Shown here piece by piece: positions 7,389 through 14,880 of a DNA stretch of 16,022 bases. The notes below the pieces were generated by a model. It saw only the letters and a list, made by a program, of their open reading frames with translations. It was not told the origin of the DNA and searched no databases. The translations under genes were made by a program, and so were the position numbers. This DNA is from Thermohalobaculum sp039030915 (GTDB taxonomy: Bacteria > Pseudomonadota > Alphaproteobacteria > Rhodobacterales > Rhodobacteraceae), in contig JBCCDG010000095.1 of assembly GCA_039030915.1 (NCBI GenBank), forward strand, positions 1 to 16,022, written 5' to 3'. How positions within the stretch are numbered: the first letter of the stretch is position 1; each line of letters opens with the position of its first letter.

Positions 7389-8672
7389 TCAGGCCTCCGC
7401 CGGCTCGCTGATCCAGTGCGGCACGCTATCACGCGCCAGCATCTCGTCCAATGTGGGCCGCGACCGTACCGTGGCAAAGGTCCCGCCGTTCACCAGCACC
7501 TCGGGCGCCAGCGGCCGGGTGTTGTACTCCGACGACATCACCGCGCCATAAGCGCCGGCGGAACGGAATGCGACCAGTTCGCCCGCCCCGACGGGCGGCA
7601 GGGTGCGCTGACGGGCGAAAGTATCCCCGCTCTCGCATACCGGACCGACGATATCGACCGGCGACAGGGGGGCATTGGGCGCCGGCTCCCTCACGGGCAC
7701 GATTTCGTGATAGGCGTCGTACATCGCCGGTCGGATGAGGTCGTTCATCGCGGCGTCGAGAATCAGGAAGTCTCGCCCCGCGCCTTCCTTCCGATAGATG
7801 ACCTTGGCCACCAGCAGCCCGGCATTGCCCGCGATCAGGCGCCCTGGCTCGATGGTGATCCGGCAACCGAGATGGCCGACCGTCCGCTTGATGAGCGCGC
7901 CGTAGTCGAAGGGCAGGGGCGGCGCCTGGTTCGATGCCTGATAGGGGATGCCGAGCCCGCCGCCGAGGTCGAGCTGGCGGATGGTGTGACCCGACGCGCG
8001 CAGATGCTCGGTCAGCTCCGCGACCTTGCCGAACGCCGCCTCGAAGGGTTCGAGCTGCGTGAGCTGGCTGCCGATATGCACATCGACGCCCACGACCTCG
8101 ATGCCGGGCAGCGCGGCGGCGCGGGCATAGAGCGCAGGAGCCCGATCGATGGGCACGCCGAACTTGTCCTCCGACTTGCCGGTAGAGATCTTGGCGTGGG
8201 TCTGGGCGTCCACGTCCGGATTGACGCGGACGGCAATCTTGGCGGTGGCGCCCATTCCGGCCGCGACGGCCGAGAGGACCTCGAGCTCGGGCTCGCTCTC
8301 GACATTGAAGTGCCCGATGCCTGCGGCGAGTGCTGCATGCATTTCATCGGCCGTCTTGCCGACGCCGGAGAAGACGATCCGCTCGGGCGGCACGCCTGCC
8401 CGGAGGGCGCGCTGCAGCTCTCCGCCGCTCACCACATCGGCGCCCGCGCCGAGCCGGGCGAGCGTGGCGATGACGCCAAGATTGGAGTTCGCCTTCACCG
8501 CATAGGCGATGAGGTGGTCGAGGCCCTTCAACGCGTCGTCGAAGACCTGGAAGTGCCGGGCAAGCGTAGCGGTCGAGTAGACGTAGAAGGGTGTGCCGAC
8601 CTCCGCCGCGATTTCCTCGATGCAGACGTCCTCGGCGTGGAGGCGGCCTGCGCGATACTCAAAATGGTCCAT
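7389..8672 (-). CDS. lysA: Diaminopimelate decarboxylase
   Basis: PLP enzyme that decarboxylates meso-diaminopimelate to L-lysine, the last step of lysine synthesis. It is 427 residues, normal for the family. The Schiff-base lysine is Lys60 in AYAVKANSN. The PLP-phosphate loop GGGLGIPY is at 237-244, the barrel His is at 199 in HIGSQL, EPGR is at 275-278, and the catalytic Cys346 lies in GPVCESGD, with Tyr375 and Tyr383 in the C-terminal beta domain. Start ATG at 8672 directly abuts the TAG stop of the small lipoprotein gene, with GGGGGA just upstream inside that gene. It sits between argH-lptM and the TIGR02302 gene in one minus-strand unit. An antisense frame of over 500 codons crosses this gene and is a GC-driven shadow. 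Confidence 0.97.
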   Translation of the reverse strand: MDHFEYRAGRLHAEDVCIEEIAAEVGTPFYVYSTATLARHFQVFDDALKGLDHLIAYAVKANSNLGVIATLARLGAGADVVSGGELQRALRAGVPPERIVFSGVGKTADEMHAALAAGIGHFNVESEPELEVLSAVAAGMGATAKIAVRVNPDVDAQTHAKISTGKSEDKFGVPIDRAPALYARAAALPGIEVVGVDVHIGSQLTQLEPFEAAFGKVAELTEHLRASGHTIRQLDLGGGLGIPYQASNQAPPLPFDYGALIKRTVGHLGCRITIEPGRLIAGNAGLLVAKVIYRKEGAGRDFLILDAAMNDLIRPAMYDAYHEIVPVREPAPNAPLSPVDIVGPVCESGDTFARQRTLPPVGAGELVAFRSAGAYGAVMSSEYNTRPLAPEVLVNGGTFATVRSRPTLDEMLARDSVPHWISEPAEA

Positions 8673-8846
8673 CTATCCCCCGGTCGCCGTTCCCGTCGTC
8701 GTGCCTTCTTCCGCCGGCGCTTCGGCCGCCGGTTTCTCGGGCTCGGGCGGTTTGGGGTCCCCGCGCCGCCCGCAGGCGGCGGTGGCGAGGGCGACTGCGA
8801 CGGTCAGGGCGACGAGGCGGAGGGTGGTGCTGTGGCGCACGATCAT
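8673..8846 (-). CDS. lptM: Small lipoprotein, LptM (YifL)-like
   Basis: A 57-residue protein with a signal peptide (hydrophobic core at about 11-22) ending at Cys25, followed by CGRRGDPKPPE and a Pro/Glu/Thr-rich tail. The CGxRGxxxPP pattern right after the lipid-modified cysteine is the hallmark of the LptM/YifL family, whose E. coli member assists maturation of the LPS transport complex LptDE in the outer membrane. The lipobox reads TAAC, with Thr at -3, weaker than the usual Leu. The start chosen is the ATG at 8846, whose ATGA overlaps the argH stop and which has GGAG eight bases upstream; an upstream in-frame start at 8879 would add 11 residues read from argH. Placement between argH and lysA is typical. 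The LptM function is inferred from the motif. Confidence 0.8.
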   Translation of the reverse strand: MIVRHSTTLRLVALTVAVALATAACGRRGDPKPPEPEKPAAEAPAEEGTTTGTATGG

Positions 8847-10309
8847 CGGGGCGTCTCCTCGGCAAGGGCGGCGCGCCAACGCGCAACCTGGGCGCGCACC
8901 TGCTCGGGCGCGGTGCCGCCGTAGCTGGTGCGAGACGCTGCGGAGGCTTCGGGGCTCAGCACCTCCAACACCGCCTCGGTGAGGCGGGGCTCGACCGCCT
9001 GAAGCGCTGTGAGCGGCATCTCTTCGAGGGCGACGCCCGCCGTCTCCGCCGCCGCGACGATGCGGCCCGTGACGTGATGCGCCTCCCGGAACGGCATGCC
9101 GAGCGTGCGCACCAGCCAGTCGGCGAGATCGGTCGCCGTGGCATAGCCCGCACCGGCGGCCGCGGCGAGAACGGGCCGGTTGGGTGTCATGTCCCGCACC
9201 ATGCCTTCCATCGCGGCCAGCGCCAGCGCGAGCGCGTCGGAGGCGTCGAAGACCGGCTCCTTGTCCTCCTGCATGTCCTTGGAATAGGTGAGCGGGAGGC
9301 CCTTCATCACGATCGCGAGCGCGGTGAAGGCGCCCATGATCCGCCCTGCCTTGGCACGGCAGAGCTCGGCCGCGTCAGGGTTTCGCTTCTGCGGCATGAT
9401 GCTCGAGCCGGTGGTGTAGGCATCCGTGAGCTTCACGAAGCGGAACTGCGCCGAGCACCAGATCACGATCTCCTCGGCAAGGCGCGAGAGATGCGTCGCG
9501 CAGATGGCGGCTGCCGCGAGATATTCGAGCGCGAAGTCCCGCGCGCTGACGGCGTCGAGCGAATTGGCCATGGGCCGCTCGAAGCCGAGCGCCGCCGCCG
9601 TGAAGCCCCGGTCGATGGGAAAGGACGTGCCGGCCAACGCCGCAGCGCCGAGGGGGCATTCGTTCATCCGGACCCGTGCGTCCCTGATGCGTCCCCGGTC
9701 GCGCGCGAACATTTCCGCATAGGCCAGCATGTGATGGCCCCAGGTGACGGGCTGCGCGCTTTGCAGATGCGTGAAGCCGGGCATGACCGCGTCGGCCCCC
9801 GCCTCCGCCTGGTCGACGAGCGCCGCAATGAGCGCGCTAAGCGCGGCATCCGTCTCGTCGAGCCGCGTGCGCACCCAGAGCCGGAAATCCGTCGCCACCT
9901 GGTCGTTGCGGCTCCGCGCGGTGTGGAGCCGGCCCGCAGGTTCGCCCACGATCTCCTTCAGGCGCGCCTCCACGTTCATGTGGATGTCCTCGAGCGCGCG
10001 GGAGAACCGGAAGCGACCCTCCTCGATCTCGCGCGCCACGTCGCAGAGGCCGCGGTCGATGGCCTCGCTATCCTCGGCGGAGATGATGCCCTGTTGCGCG
10101 AGCATCGCGGCGTGCGCGCGGCTGCCGGCGATATCCTCGGCGGCGAAGCGACGGTCGAAATCGATGGATGCGTTGATTGCCTCCATGACTTCGGCGGGCC
10201 CGGCGGCGAAGCGGCCTCCCCACATCGTGTTTGCGGCGTTACCGGCCGCGTCGCCGGACGCGTCGGCCTTGGGGTTACCCGCGACCCCGCTTGCGCTATT
10301 TTCCGCCAT
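8843..10309 (-). CDS. argH: Argininosuccinate lyase
   Basis: Cleaves argininosuccinate to arginine and fumarate, the last step of arginine synthesis. It is 488 residues. MWGGRF, the usual family N-terminus, is at 29-34. SRNDQVATD is at 133-141, the general-base region GFTHLQSAQP at 178-187 includes His181, and the fumarase/aspartase superfamily signature GSSIMPQKRNP is at 301-311. The start is the ATG at 10309, giving a 28-residue Ala/Gly/Asn-rich leader before MWGGRF; ATG 10225 is an alternative that would begin exactly at MWGGRF. An extension upstream to 10543 reads tlpA antisense and is rejected. It is first in the unit argH-lptM-lysA-TIGR02302 and divergent from tlpA, with the start codons 25 bases apart. 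Confidence 0.97.
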   Translation of the reverse strand: MAENSASGVAGNPKADASGDAAGNAANTMWGGRFAAGPAEVMEAINASIDFDRRFAAEDIAGSRAHAAMLAQQGIISAEDSEAIDRGLCDVAREIEEGRFRFSRALEDIHMNVEARLKEIVGEPAGRLHTARSRNDQVATDFRLWVRTRLDETDAALSALIAALVDQAEAGADAVMPGFTHLQSAQPVTWGHHMLAYAEMFARDRGRIRDARVRMNECPLGAAALAGTSFPIDRGFTAAALGFERPMANSLDAVSARDFALEYLAAAAICATHLSRLAEEIVIWCSAQFRFVKLTDAYTTGSSIMPQKRNPDAAELCRAKAGRIMGAFTALAIVMKGLPLTYSKDMQEDKEPVFDASDALALALAAMEGMVRDMTPNRPVLAAAAGAGYATATDLADWLVRTLGMPFREAHHVTGRIVAAAETAGVALEEMPLTALQAVEPRLTEAVLEVLSPEASAASRTSYGGTAPEQVRAQVARWRAALAEETPR

Positions 10310-10334
10310 GACCGGGAGCCCGTGAAAGGAATAC

Positions 10335-11057
10335 ATGCCGATGACGACCCTGCCCCGCCGCATGCGCGGCCCGGCGATCGCCGCCCTCCTATACGGCGCC
10401 GCTGCGATCGGAGCAATCGGAGGCGCGGTCGCGGCGCCCCTCACGCCCGAGGACCGCGCCGAGTTCAAGGCGGCGGCGGCCGAGGCGTTGCCCAAGATGG
10501 TGGTGCACAAGGAGCCGCGCGCGCCGCTGAGCAAAGGCTTCAAGGACGGGGAGGACCGCGCGGTGAGCCTTGCGGACTATGCCGGGCGGGTGATCGTGCT
10601 CAATGTCTGGGCTACCTGGTGCCCGCCCTGCCGCAAGGAGATGCCCTCCATCGACCGGCTGGCCAAGGCGGTCGAGGGCGAGGACGTGGCGGTGATCGCG
10701 CTCTCGACCGACCGCGGCGGCGCGGATCCTGTGCGCCGCTTCTTCGAGGAGATCGGCGTCGAGCATCTCGGCATCTTCGTCGACCGGCGCGGCAAGCTCC
10801 CGCGCGAGGCGGCGGTTATCGGGCTGCCCGCGACGCTGATCCTTGATCGCGAAGGCCGGGAGGTTGCGCGTCTGACGGGCGACGCCGAATGGGACACGCC
10901 CGAGGTGATCGCCCTCGTCCGCCGCCTCGCCGAGATGACCGACCGGAACGTCGACCGCGCCGAGGCCGCGATACCCGATGCGTCGCCCGTTACCGAGCCT
11001 GCTCGCCGCCCGCAGCTGGACTCGCGCCGCTCGCCGGCACGGCGCTCTGAAGCCTGA
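10335..11057 (+). CDS. tlpA: TlpA-like thiol-disulfide oxidoreductase
   Basis: Periplasmic thioredoxin-fold protein, probably a reductant for cytochrome c biogenesis or oxidase copper-site assembly, as known for TlpA in rhizobia. It is 240 residues with an N-terminal hydrophobic segment at about 12-34 that could be a signal peptide or an anchor. The redox motif WCPPC has Cys96 and Cys99 within VWATWCPPCRKEMPS, and the cis-proline is Pro165 in GLPATLILD. A tail of about 35 residues after the fold, rich in Ala, Pro, Arg and Ser, is not part of the thioredoxin domain and looks disordered. The start is the ATG at 10335, with AAAGGA about six bases upstream. It is divergent from argH, a neighbourhood common in alphaproteobacteria. 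The exact partner is not visible. Confidence 0.9.
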   Translation: MPMTTLPRRMRGPAIAALLYGAAAIGAIGGAVAAPLTPEDRAEFKAAAAEALPKMVVHKEPRAPLSKGFKDGEDRAVSLADYAGRVIVLNVWATWCPPCRKEMPSIDRLAKAVEGEDVAVIALSTDRGGADPVRRFFEEIGVEHLGIFVDRRGKLPREAAVIGLPATLILDREGREVARLTGDAEWDTPEVIALVRRLAEMTDRNVDRAEAAIPDASPVTEPARRPQLDSRRSPARRSEA

Positions 11058-11550
11058 GCCAGCCTGCGCCGCGGCGCTCGGCACGGACGCGCGTGTCGCC
11101 GCGCCTGTGGCACGCGATGCCCGTGCATGTCTCGTTCGTGTGCCGGAGCCCTTCCGTCAGGCATACTGACGCGAGTGCGCTCCGGTCTATCCTATGGCGT
11201 GTCACTTCGGAGCGCGGGCACACGGCAGGCTCATCCGGCTCATTGCACCGCCTGCTTGTCGATCTGCCTCTCATGCTCGGTTCCCGGTGGTCGCGCCCGC
11301 GCCCACCCACGTCAGCTTGGGCTGAGAACCATGTACATATCGAGAACAAGCGTGAGGCGATCTCCTTCGCTGCTTGGCGGAAGTTCACTAATTGTCCGCA
11401 TCTTTGACGCAAAGCTGACGTGGGTGGGCAGGGGTTCGGCGGCAACTCCCCGCTATCAAGCGATGCGGGCGGCGCGGCGCATTTCGCAGTTCGCCGCTAC
11501 CGCAAGGGACTGTCGGTCTTCTCCCGCATCCCCGGCCGCTGGCGACGCTT
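11058..11550. other. 493-base region without a convincing gene, between convergent tlpA and cytochrome b561
   Basis: Several short frames are open here on both strands, but none has a recognisable domain, a good ribosome binding site or protein-like composition. The central part is less GC-rich than its flanks. It holds a six-bp hairpin, CGTCAG/CTGACG with a five-base loop, at 11155-11171, and a perfect 18-bp inverted repeat at 11301-11318 and 11412-11429. Beyond the repeat, 11430-11550 returns to high GC, and I cannot assign it. Confidence 0.6.
11301..11429. repeat. 129-bp element bounded by perfect 18-bp inverted repeats
   Basis: GCCCACCCACGTCAGCTT at 11301-11318 is the exact reverse complement of 11412-11429. 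The 93-base interior has about 52 % GC by hand count, well below the neighbouring genes, and no coding frame. This is the form of a miniature inverted-repeat transposable element or an IS reduced to its ends. I see no target-site duplication in the immediate flanks, so a large stem-loop, for example a bidirectional terminator or a small RNA, is also possible. Confidence 0.6.
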
Positions 11551-12138
11551 TCACTCGCCTGCGGCATGGCCGGAGATCATGCGCGTGAGGAGGCCGTCGC
11601 GATCGACGAACTGGTGCTTCAGCGCTGCGGCCACATGGATAAGCAGGAGCGCTGCGATCCCCCAGGCTGCAAATTCGTGGATCGTGCCGAGCATCTCGGA
11701 CAGCGCCTTGTCGCCCGTTGGATAGGGGTCGGGCATCTCGAAGAGGCCGAAGACCATGTTCTTGACCTGGAAGGGATAGGCGTCCGGGTCGTTCAGCGGC
11801 GAGGCGGAGGACATGAGCCAGCCCGTCACCGGCAGCACAACCATGAGGCCGTATAGCGCGATATGGCTGCCGCGCGAGGCGATGCGCTGCCAATTGGGCA
11901 TGTCGGGCTCGGCGGGCGTCGGGTTCACCATGCGCCAGGCGAAGCGCAGCACGACCAGCACGAACGCCACGAAGCCCCAGCTCTTGTGCGTCTGGATCTC
12001 TGAAAAGCGTTCCAGATCGCCGAGGAAGGTAGTCATGTAGTAGCCCATGCCGAGCTGAAAGAGGATGACCGCGGCTGCGACCCAGTGGATCGCGCGCTGC
12101 ACCCAGCCCCAGCTCGTCCGCGTGTTGAGCGCTGTCAT
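11551..12138 (-). CDS. cybB: Cytochrome b561 family protein
   Basis: Di-heme, four-helix membrane cytochrome; the E. coli CybB relative oxidises superoxide and passes electrons to ubiquinone. It is 195 residues with helices at about 15-36, 52-71, 91-112 and 153-174. Candidate heme ligands are His19 (RAIHW), His51 (QTHKSWG), His154 (GTIHEFAAWG) and His168 (LLLIHVAAALKHQF). The ending HQFVDRDGLLTRM is characteristic of the bacterial family. The start is the ATG at 12138, whose ATGA overlaps the stop of the preceding yceI gene; an in-frame start at 12219 would lie inside yceI. It is the last gene of a yceI-yceI-cybB unit. Fusion or adjacency of b561 and YceI domains is known, which supports a shared quinone-related job. 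The symbol denotes the family only. Confidence 0.92.
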   Translation of the reverse strand: MTALNTRTSWGWVQRAIHWVAAAVILFQLGMGYYMTTFLGDLERFSEIQTHKSWGFVAFVLVVLRFAWRMVNPTPAEPDMPNWQRIASRGSHIALYGLMVVLPVTGWLMSSASPLNDPDAYPFQVKNMVFGLFEMPDPYPTGDKALSEMLGTIHEFAAWGIAALLLIHVAAALKHQFVDRDGLLTRMISGHAAGE

Positions 12139-12767
12139 GGTTCGGGGTCCCGTCCTACGTGTTGCTTGACGCCGCCGCCCGCGGGTCGGGCGACCAGGCT
12201 GTAGCTGACCGTCACCCACCGCCCGATATCGAGCAGCGATGCGAAGGGCCCGACGCCGACCCCGAAGCGCAGCCGGTCGAGCCTGAGGCTGCCTTCCGCC
12301 CGCGCGATGCCGTCCTCGAAGCGCAGGCCGCCTTCCGCGACGAGCGGGTGGCGCCGGCCCTTTACCTCCGCAATGCCGCGGGCGCGGTAGCGTTCCCCGC
12401 CGAGTGGCTCGAGCGCGCGCATCGTGAAGCTGGCGCGGGGGTGGTTCCGGCTATCGAAGCCCTCCGCCGATGTGGCCAGCAGCTCACGGATCCTGCTGCC
12501 GAGCGCGATGCTGCCGGTCTCGACCCAGAGGGTTAGTGTCGCCTTCTCGGCAGCGTCCGGCTCGAAGCTGCCACGCCCACCAAAGCGGCTGAAGCTGCCT
12601 TCGAGCGTGCTGCCGTAGAAGGTGTAGGTGAAGGCGACGCGCGAGGCTGCCGCATCCACCACCCACTCGGCCGCCTGCGCGCCCGTCGAGGCGTCTCGGA
12701 CCGGTATGCCGCCGGCCCATACCGCGACGCAGAGCGCCGCGGTGGGGAGAAGGCGGGCCGGACGCAT
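12135..12767 (-). CDS. YceI-like periplasmic lipid-binding protein, divergent copy
   Basis: A 210-residue exported protein with a hydrophobic N-terminus at about 6-20 and a possible signal cleavage after AQA at 32. The mature part follows the YceI lipocalin-like plan: AEWVVDAAASRVAFTY at the start, then GSFSRFGGRGSFEPD, DSRNHPRASFT and a final VTVSYSLVA strand. YceI proteins bind isoprenoid quinones in a barrel. Compared with its neighbour, it lacks the standard HLGFSTVHG-type motif and shows YGSTLEGSFSRFGG in the equivalent place, so it is the more diverged of the two. It lies 11 bases after the upstream yceI stop, and its own stop overlaps the cytochrome b561 start. After the barrel it ends in about 17 extra residues, rich in Gly, Pro and charged residues. 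Confidence 0.85.
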   Translation of the reverse strand: MRPARLLPTAALCVAVWAGGIPVRDASTGAQAAEWVVDAAASRVAFTYTFYGSTLEGSFSRFGGRGSFEPDAAEKATLTLWVETGSIALGSRIRELLATSAEGFDSRNHPRASFTMRALEPLGGERYRARGIAEVKGRRHPLVAEGGLRFEDGIARAEGSLRLDRLRFGVGVGPFASLLDIGRWVTVSYSLVARPAGGGVKQHVGRDPEP

Positions 12768-12778
12768 CGCGCTCGCGT

Positions 12779-13363
12779 TTAGCTGGCCGGGCTCATCTCG
12801 AGATCGACGCGCACGGGGATGACGGCGCTCACCGCCGGGGCGGCATAGTCCATCCCGAAGGCGGTACGGTCGATCTCGCCCATCACGGTGAAACCCGCGA
12901 TCTGCTGCTCGGGATTGAAGGGCGAGGGGCCGATCTTGTTCAGCTTCGCCTCGAAGGTCACGGCCTGCGTCTGGCCGAGCATGGTCAGCTCACCCTCCAC
13001 CTTGGCCGTGTCTCCGCCTGTCGGCGTCACGCTGGTCGAGACGAAGGTGATCTCCGGATGGTTCGCGACGTCGAAGAAATCGGCATTGCGAAGATGCTCG
13101 TCCCGCTTCGGCCAGAAGGTGTCGATGCTCTCGGCCTGCACCACGAAGCTGACCTGGGTATCCTCCACCGCCTCCGGATCGAAGGTGATATCGGCGTCGA
13201 TTTCGCGGAAGACGCCATGCACCGTCGAGAACCCGAGATGGTCGACCTGGAAGCTGATGACCGTGTGGCTCTTGTCGAGCACATAGGGCTCGGCCGCGGC
13301 GGGCAGGGCGGCGAAGGCGATGGCGCCGGCGACGGGCGCGGCGAGAAGGGTGAACAGGCGCAT
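12779..13363 (-). CDS. yceI: YceI family protein
   Basis: A 194-residue periplasmic protein with a clear signal peptide (MRLFTLLAAP... ending PAAA, cleavage near 24). The mature part starts EPYVLDKSHTVISFQVDHLG and carries the family motifs FSTVHGVFREIDADITFDP (about 45-63), DEHLRNADFFDVANHPEITF (about 88-107), GELTMLGQTQAVTF (about 124-137) and DRTAFGMD (about 165-172). YceI is a polyisoprenoid/quinone-binding lipocalin-like barrel. The start is the ATG at 13363, with GGGAGAG a few bases upstream. It is first in the unit with a second yceI and cytochrome b561. The 142 bases upstream, to the yaiI stop, must hold the promoter if the unit is independent, but I see no clear -35/-10 pair there. 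Confidence 0.94.
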   Translation of the reverse strand: MRLFTLLAAPVAGAIAFAALPAAAEPYVLDKSHTVISFQVDHLGFSTVHGVFREIDADITFDPEAVEDTQVSFVVQAESIDTFWPKRDEHLRNADFFDVANHPEITFVSTSVTPTGGDTAKVEGELTMLGQTQAVTFEAKLNKIGPSPFNPEQQIAGFTVMGEIDRTAFGMDYAAPAVSAVIPVRVDLEMSPAS

Positions 13364-13505
13364 GGGTCTCTCCCGTTGTCTTCGTCTCTTGCACCGCCGT
13401 GTGGGCGTAATCCCCGGCGGTCGAGCGGTTAGGTAAGGCTGGAGCGGGAGCGTACCAGCGCCGGGCGAGCGAATTGATCATTGCCGTGCTGCGCAGAATG
13501 ACGGA

Positions 13506-13988
13506 TCAGTGACCCCGATCCGACGCCGCGAGGCGCATCTGCCGCTCGAGCGCATCGAGAAAGCGCCCGCGATCGGCCCTGGAGAAGGGCTTCGGGCCGC
13601 CGCGCGGCTCGGAGAGCGGACTTGCGGCGCGAAGATCGGCCATCAGGTCCCGCATGGCGAGCGCCTGGCCGACATTGGCGGCGGTGAACGCCTCGCCGTC
13701 ATGGCGCAGTGCCCGCGCGCCCGCGCCGACGACGCGGGCGGCAAGCTGGATATCGGCGGTGACGCAGACATCGCCGGGCCCCGTGCGCTCGGCGATCCAC
13801 TGGTCCGCCACGTCCGGCCCTTCGGGTACCACGACGATATGCACCTTGGGGTCCGGCACCGGGCGGATGCCGCCGTTCGAGACGATGAAGACCTCCGCGC
13901 CGTGCCGGGCCGCGACGCGCAGGCATTCCTCCTTCACCGGGCAGGCATCGGCGTCGATGAAGAGCCTCGGGGCGTCCGGCTCGGCCAT
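13506..13988 (-). CDS. yaiI: YaiI/YqxD family (UPF0178, DUF188) PIN-like protein
   Basis: A conserved bacterial protein of unknown function with a PIN-like fold. The 160 residues show the family's features: LFIDADACPVKEE at 9-21 with Asp12 and Asp14, VFIVSNGG at 33-40, GPDVADQWIAE at 57-67, VTADIQLAARV at 76-86, and the C-terminal GGPKPFSRADRGRFLDALER at 130-149. The acidic positions match those expected for metal binding in PIN-like domains, though activity is not established for the family. The start is the ATG at 13988, two bases after the hbd stop; an upstream in-frame ATG at 14060 lies inside hbd and gives a leader unlike the family. It is probably translated with hbd. Confidence 0.92.
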   Translation of the reverse strand: MAEPDAPRLFIDADACPVKEECLRVAARHGAEVFIVSNGGIRPVPDPKVHIVVVPEGPDVADQWIAERTGPGDVCVTADIQLAARVVGAGARALRHDGEAFTAANVGQALAMRDLMADLRAASPLSEPRGGPKPFSRADRGRFLDALERQMRLAASDRGH

Positions 13989-13990
13989 GC

Positions 13991-14866
13991 TCAGCGCGTC
14001 GGCACCGGCGTCTCGCCGCGATAGTCGTAGAAGCCGCGCTGCGTCTTCCGGCCGAGCCATCCCGCCTCGACATATTTCACGAGGAGCGGGCAGGGGCGGT
14101 ACTTCGTGTCCGCCAGCCCATCATGCAGCACGTTCATGATGCTCAGGCAGGTGTCGAGCCCGATGAAGTCCGCAAGCTCGAGCGGCCCCATGGGGTGGTT
14201 CGTGCCGAGCTTCATCGCCGTGTCGATCGACGTGACGGTGCCGACACCCTCGTAGAGCGTGTAGATCGCCTCGTTGATCATCGGCAGCAGGATGCGATTG
14301 ACGATGAAGGCGGGGAAATCCTCCGCATTGGCCGGCGTCTTGCCGATGGCTTCGACCAGCGTTCGGATGCGGCTGAAGGTCTCGTCATCCGTCGCGATGC
14401 CGCGGACGAGCTCCACAAGCTGCATCACCGGCACGGGGTTCATGAAGTGAAAGCCCATGAACCGCTCTGGCCGGTCGGTGGCGGAGGCGAGGCGGGTGAT
14501 CGAGATTGAGGAAGTGTTGGAGGTCAGGATTGTGTGGCTCGCGAGATGCGGGCGGAGCGACTCAAAGATCTTGAGCTTGACCTGCTCGTTCTCCGTCGCC
14601 GCCTCGATCACCACATCGGTGCGCGCGATTTCCTCCATCGCCGTGGTGGTTTCGATGCGCTTCATGGCAGCCGCGGCCGCCGCCTCTTCCATCTTGCCGC
14701 GGCCCACCAGGCGGCCATAGCCCGTCTCGATACGCTCGAGCGCTGCCTGCATTGCGCCCGGGTTCACATCGCTCAGCAGAACCTCGAAGTCCGCCTGCGC
14801 GAAAACCTGCGCGATGCCCGCCCCCATCTGCCCGGCGCCGATAACGCCAATCCTGCGGATCTCCAT
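13991..14866 (-). CDS. hbd: 3-hydroxybutyryl-CoA dehydrogenase
   Basis: NAD-dependent enzyme converting 3-hydroxybutyryl-CoA and acetoacetyl-CoA, used in butanoate and beta-oxidation metabolism. It is 291 residues. The Rossmann motif GAGQMGAGIA is at 10-19, and the acidic NAD-ribose residue is at Asp33. The catalytic set is Ser119 (NTSS), His140 and Asn143 (GFHFMNP), Glu152, and Asn190 (FIVNR). The C-terminal domain carries NHPMGPLELADFIGLDTCLSIM and ends WLGRKTQRGFYDY, typical of the family. Start ATG at 14866 has GGGGGA upstream. In many alphaproteobacteria this gene follows etfB-etfA; here etfA is nearby on the same strand, but a plus-strand NYN gene lies between. Regulation may involve the dyad at 14904-14928. 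Confidence 0.95.
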   Translation of the reverse strand: MEIRRIGVIGAGQMGAGIAQVFAQADFEVLLSDVNPGAMQAALERIETGYGRLVGRGKMEEAAAAAAMKRIETTTAMEEIARTDVVIEAATENEQVKLKIFESLRPHLASHTILTSNTSSISITRLASATDRPERFMGFHFMNPVPVMQLVELVRGIATDDETFSRIRTLVEAIGKTPANAEDFPAFIVNRILLPMINEAIYTLYEGVGTVTSIDTAMKLGTNHPMGPLELADFIGLDTCLSIMNVLHDGLADTKYRPCPLLVKYVEAGWLGRKTQRGFYDYRGETPVPTR

Positions 14867-14880
14867 GGCTTTTCCCCCGA

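Noticed and set aside
7416..8924. Plus-strand open frame of 502 codons opposite lysA
   Set aside because: It is antisense to a clear lysA, has no recognisable domain, and long antisense frames are expected at this GC content.
8591..10846. Plus-strand open frame of 751 codons opposite argH and running into tlpA
   Set aside because: It covers lptM and argH in antisense and tlpA in the wrong frame; the composition is Arg-rich and domain-free.
10990..11588. Open frames on both strands between tlpA and cytochrome b561
   Set aside because: They cross the inverted repeat, have no good ribosome binding site, and show no domain; their Ser/Arg-rich composition is that of random high-GC DNA.
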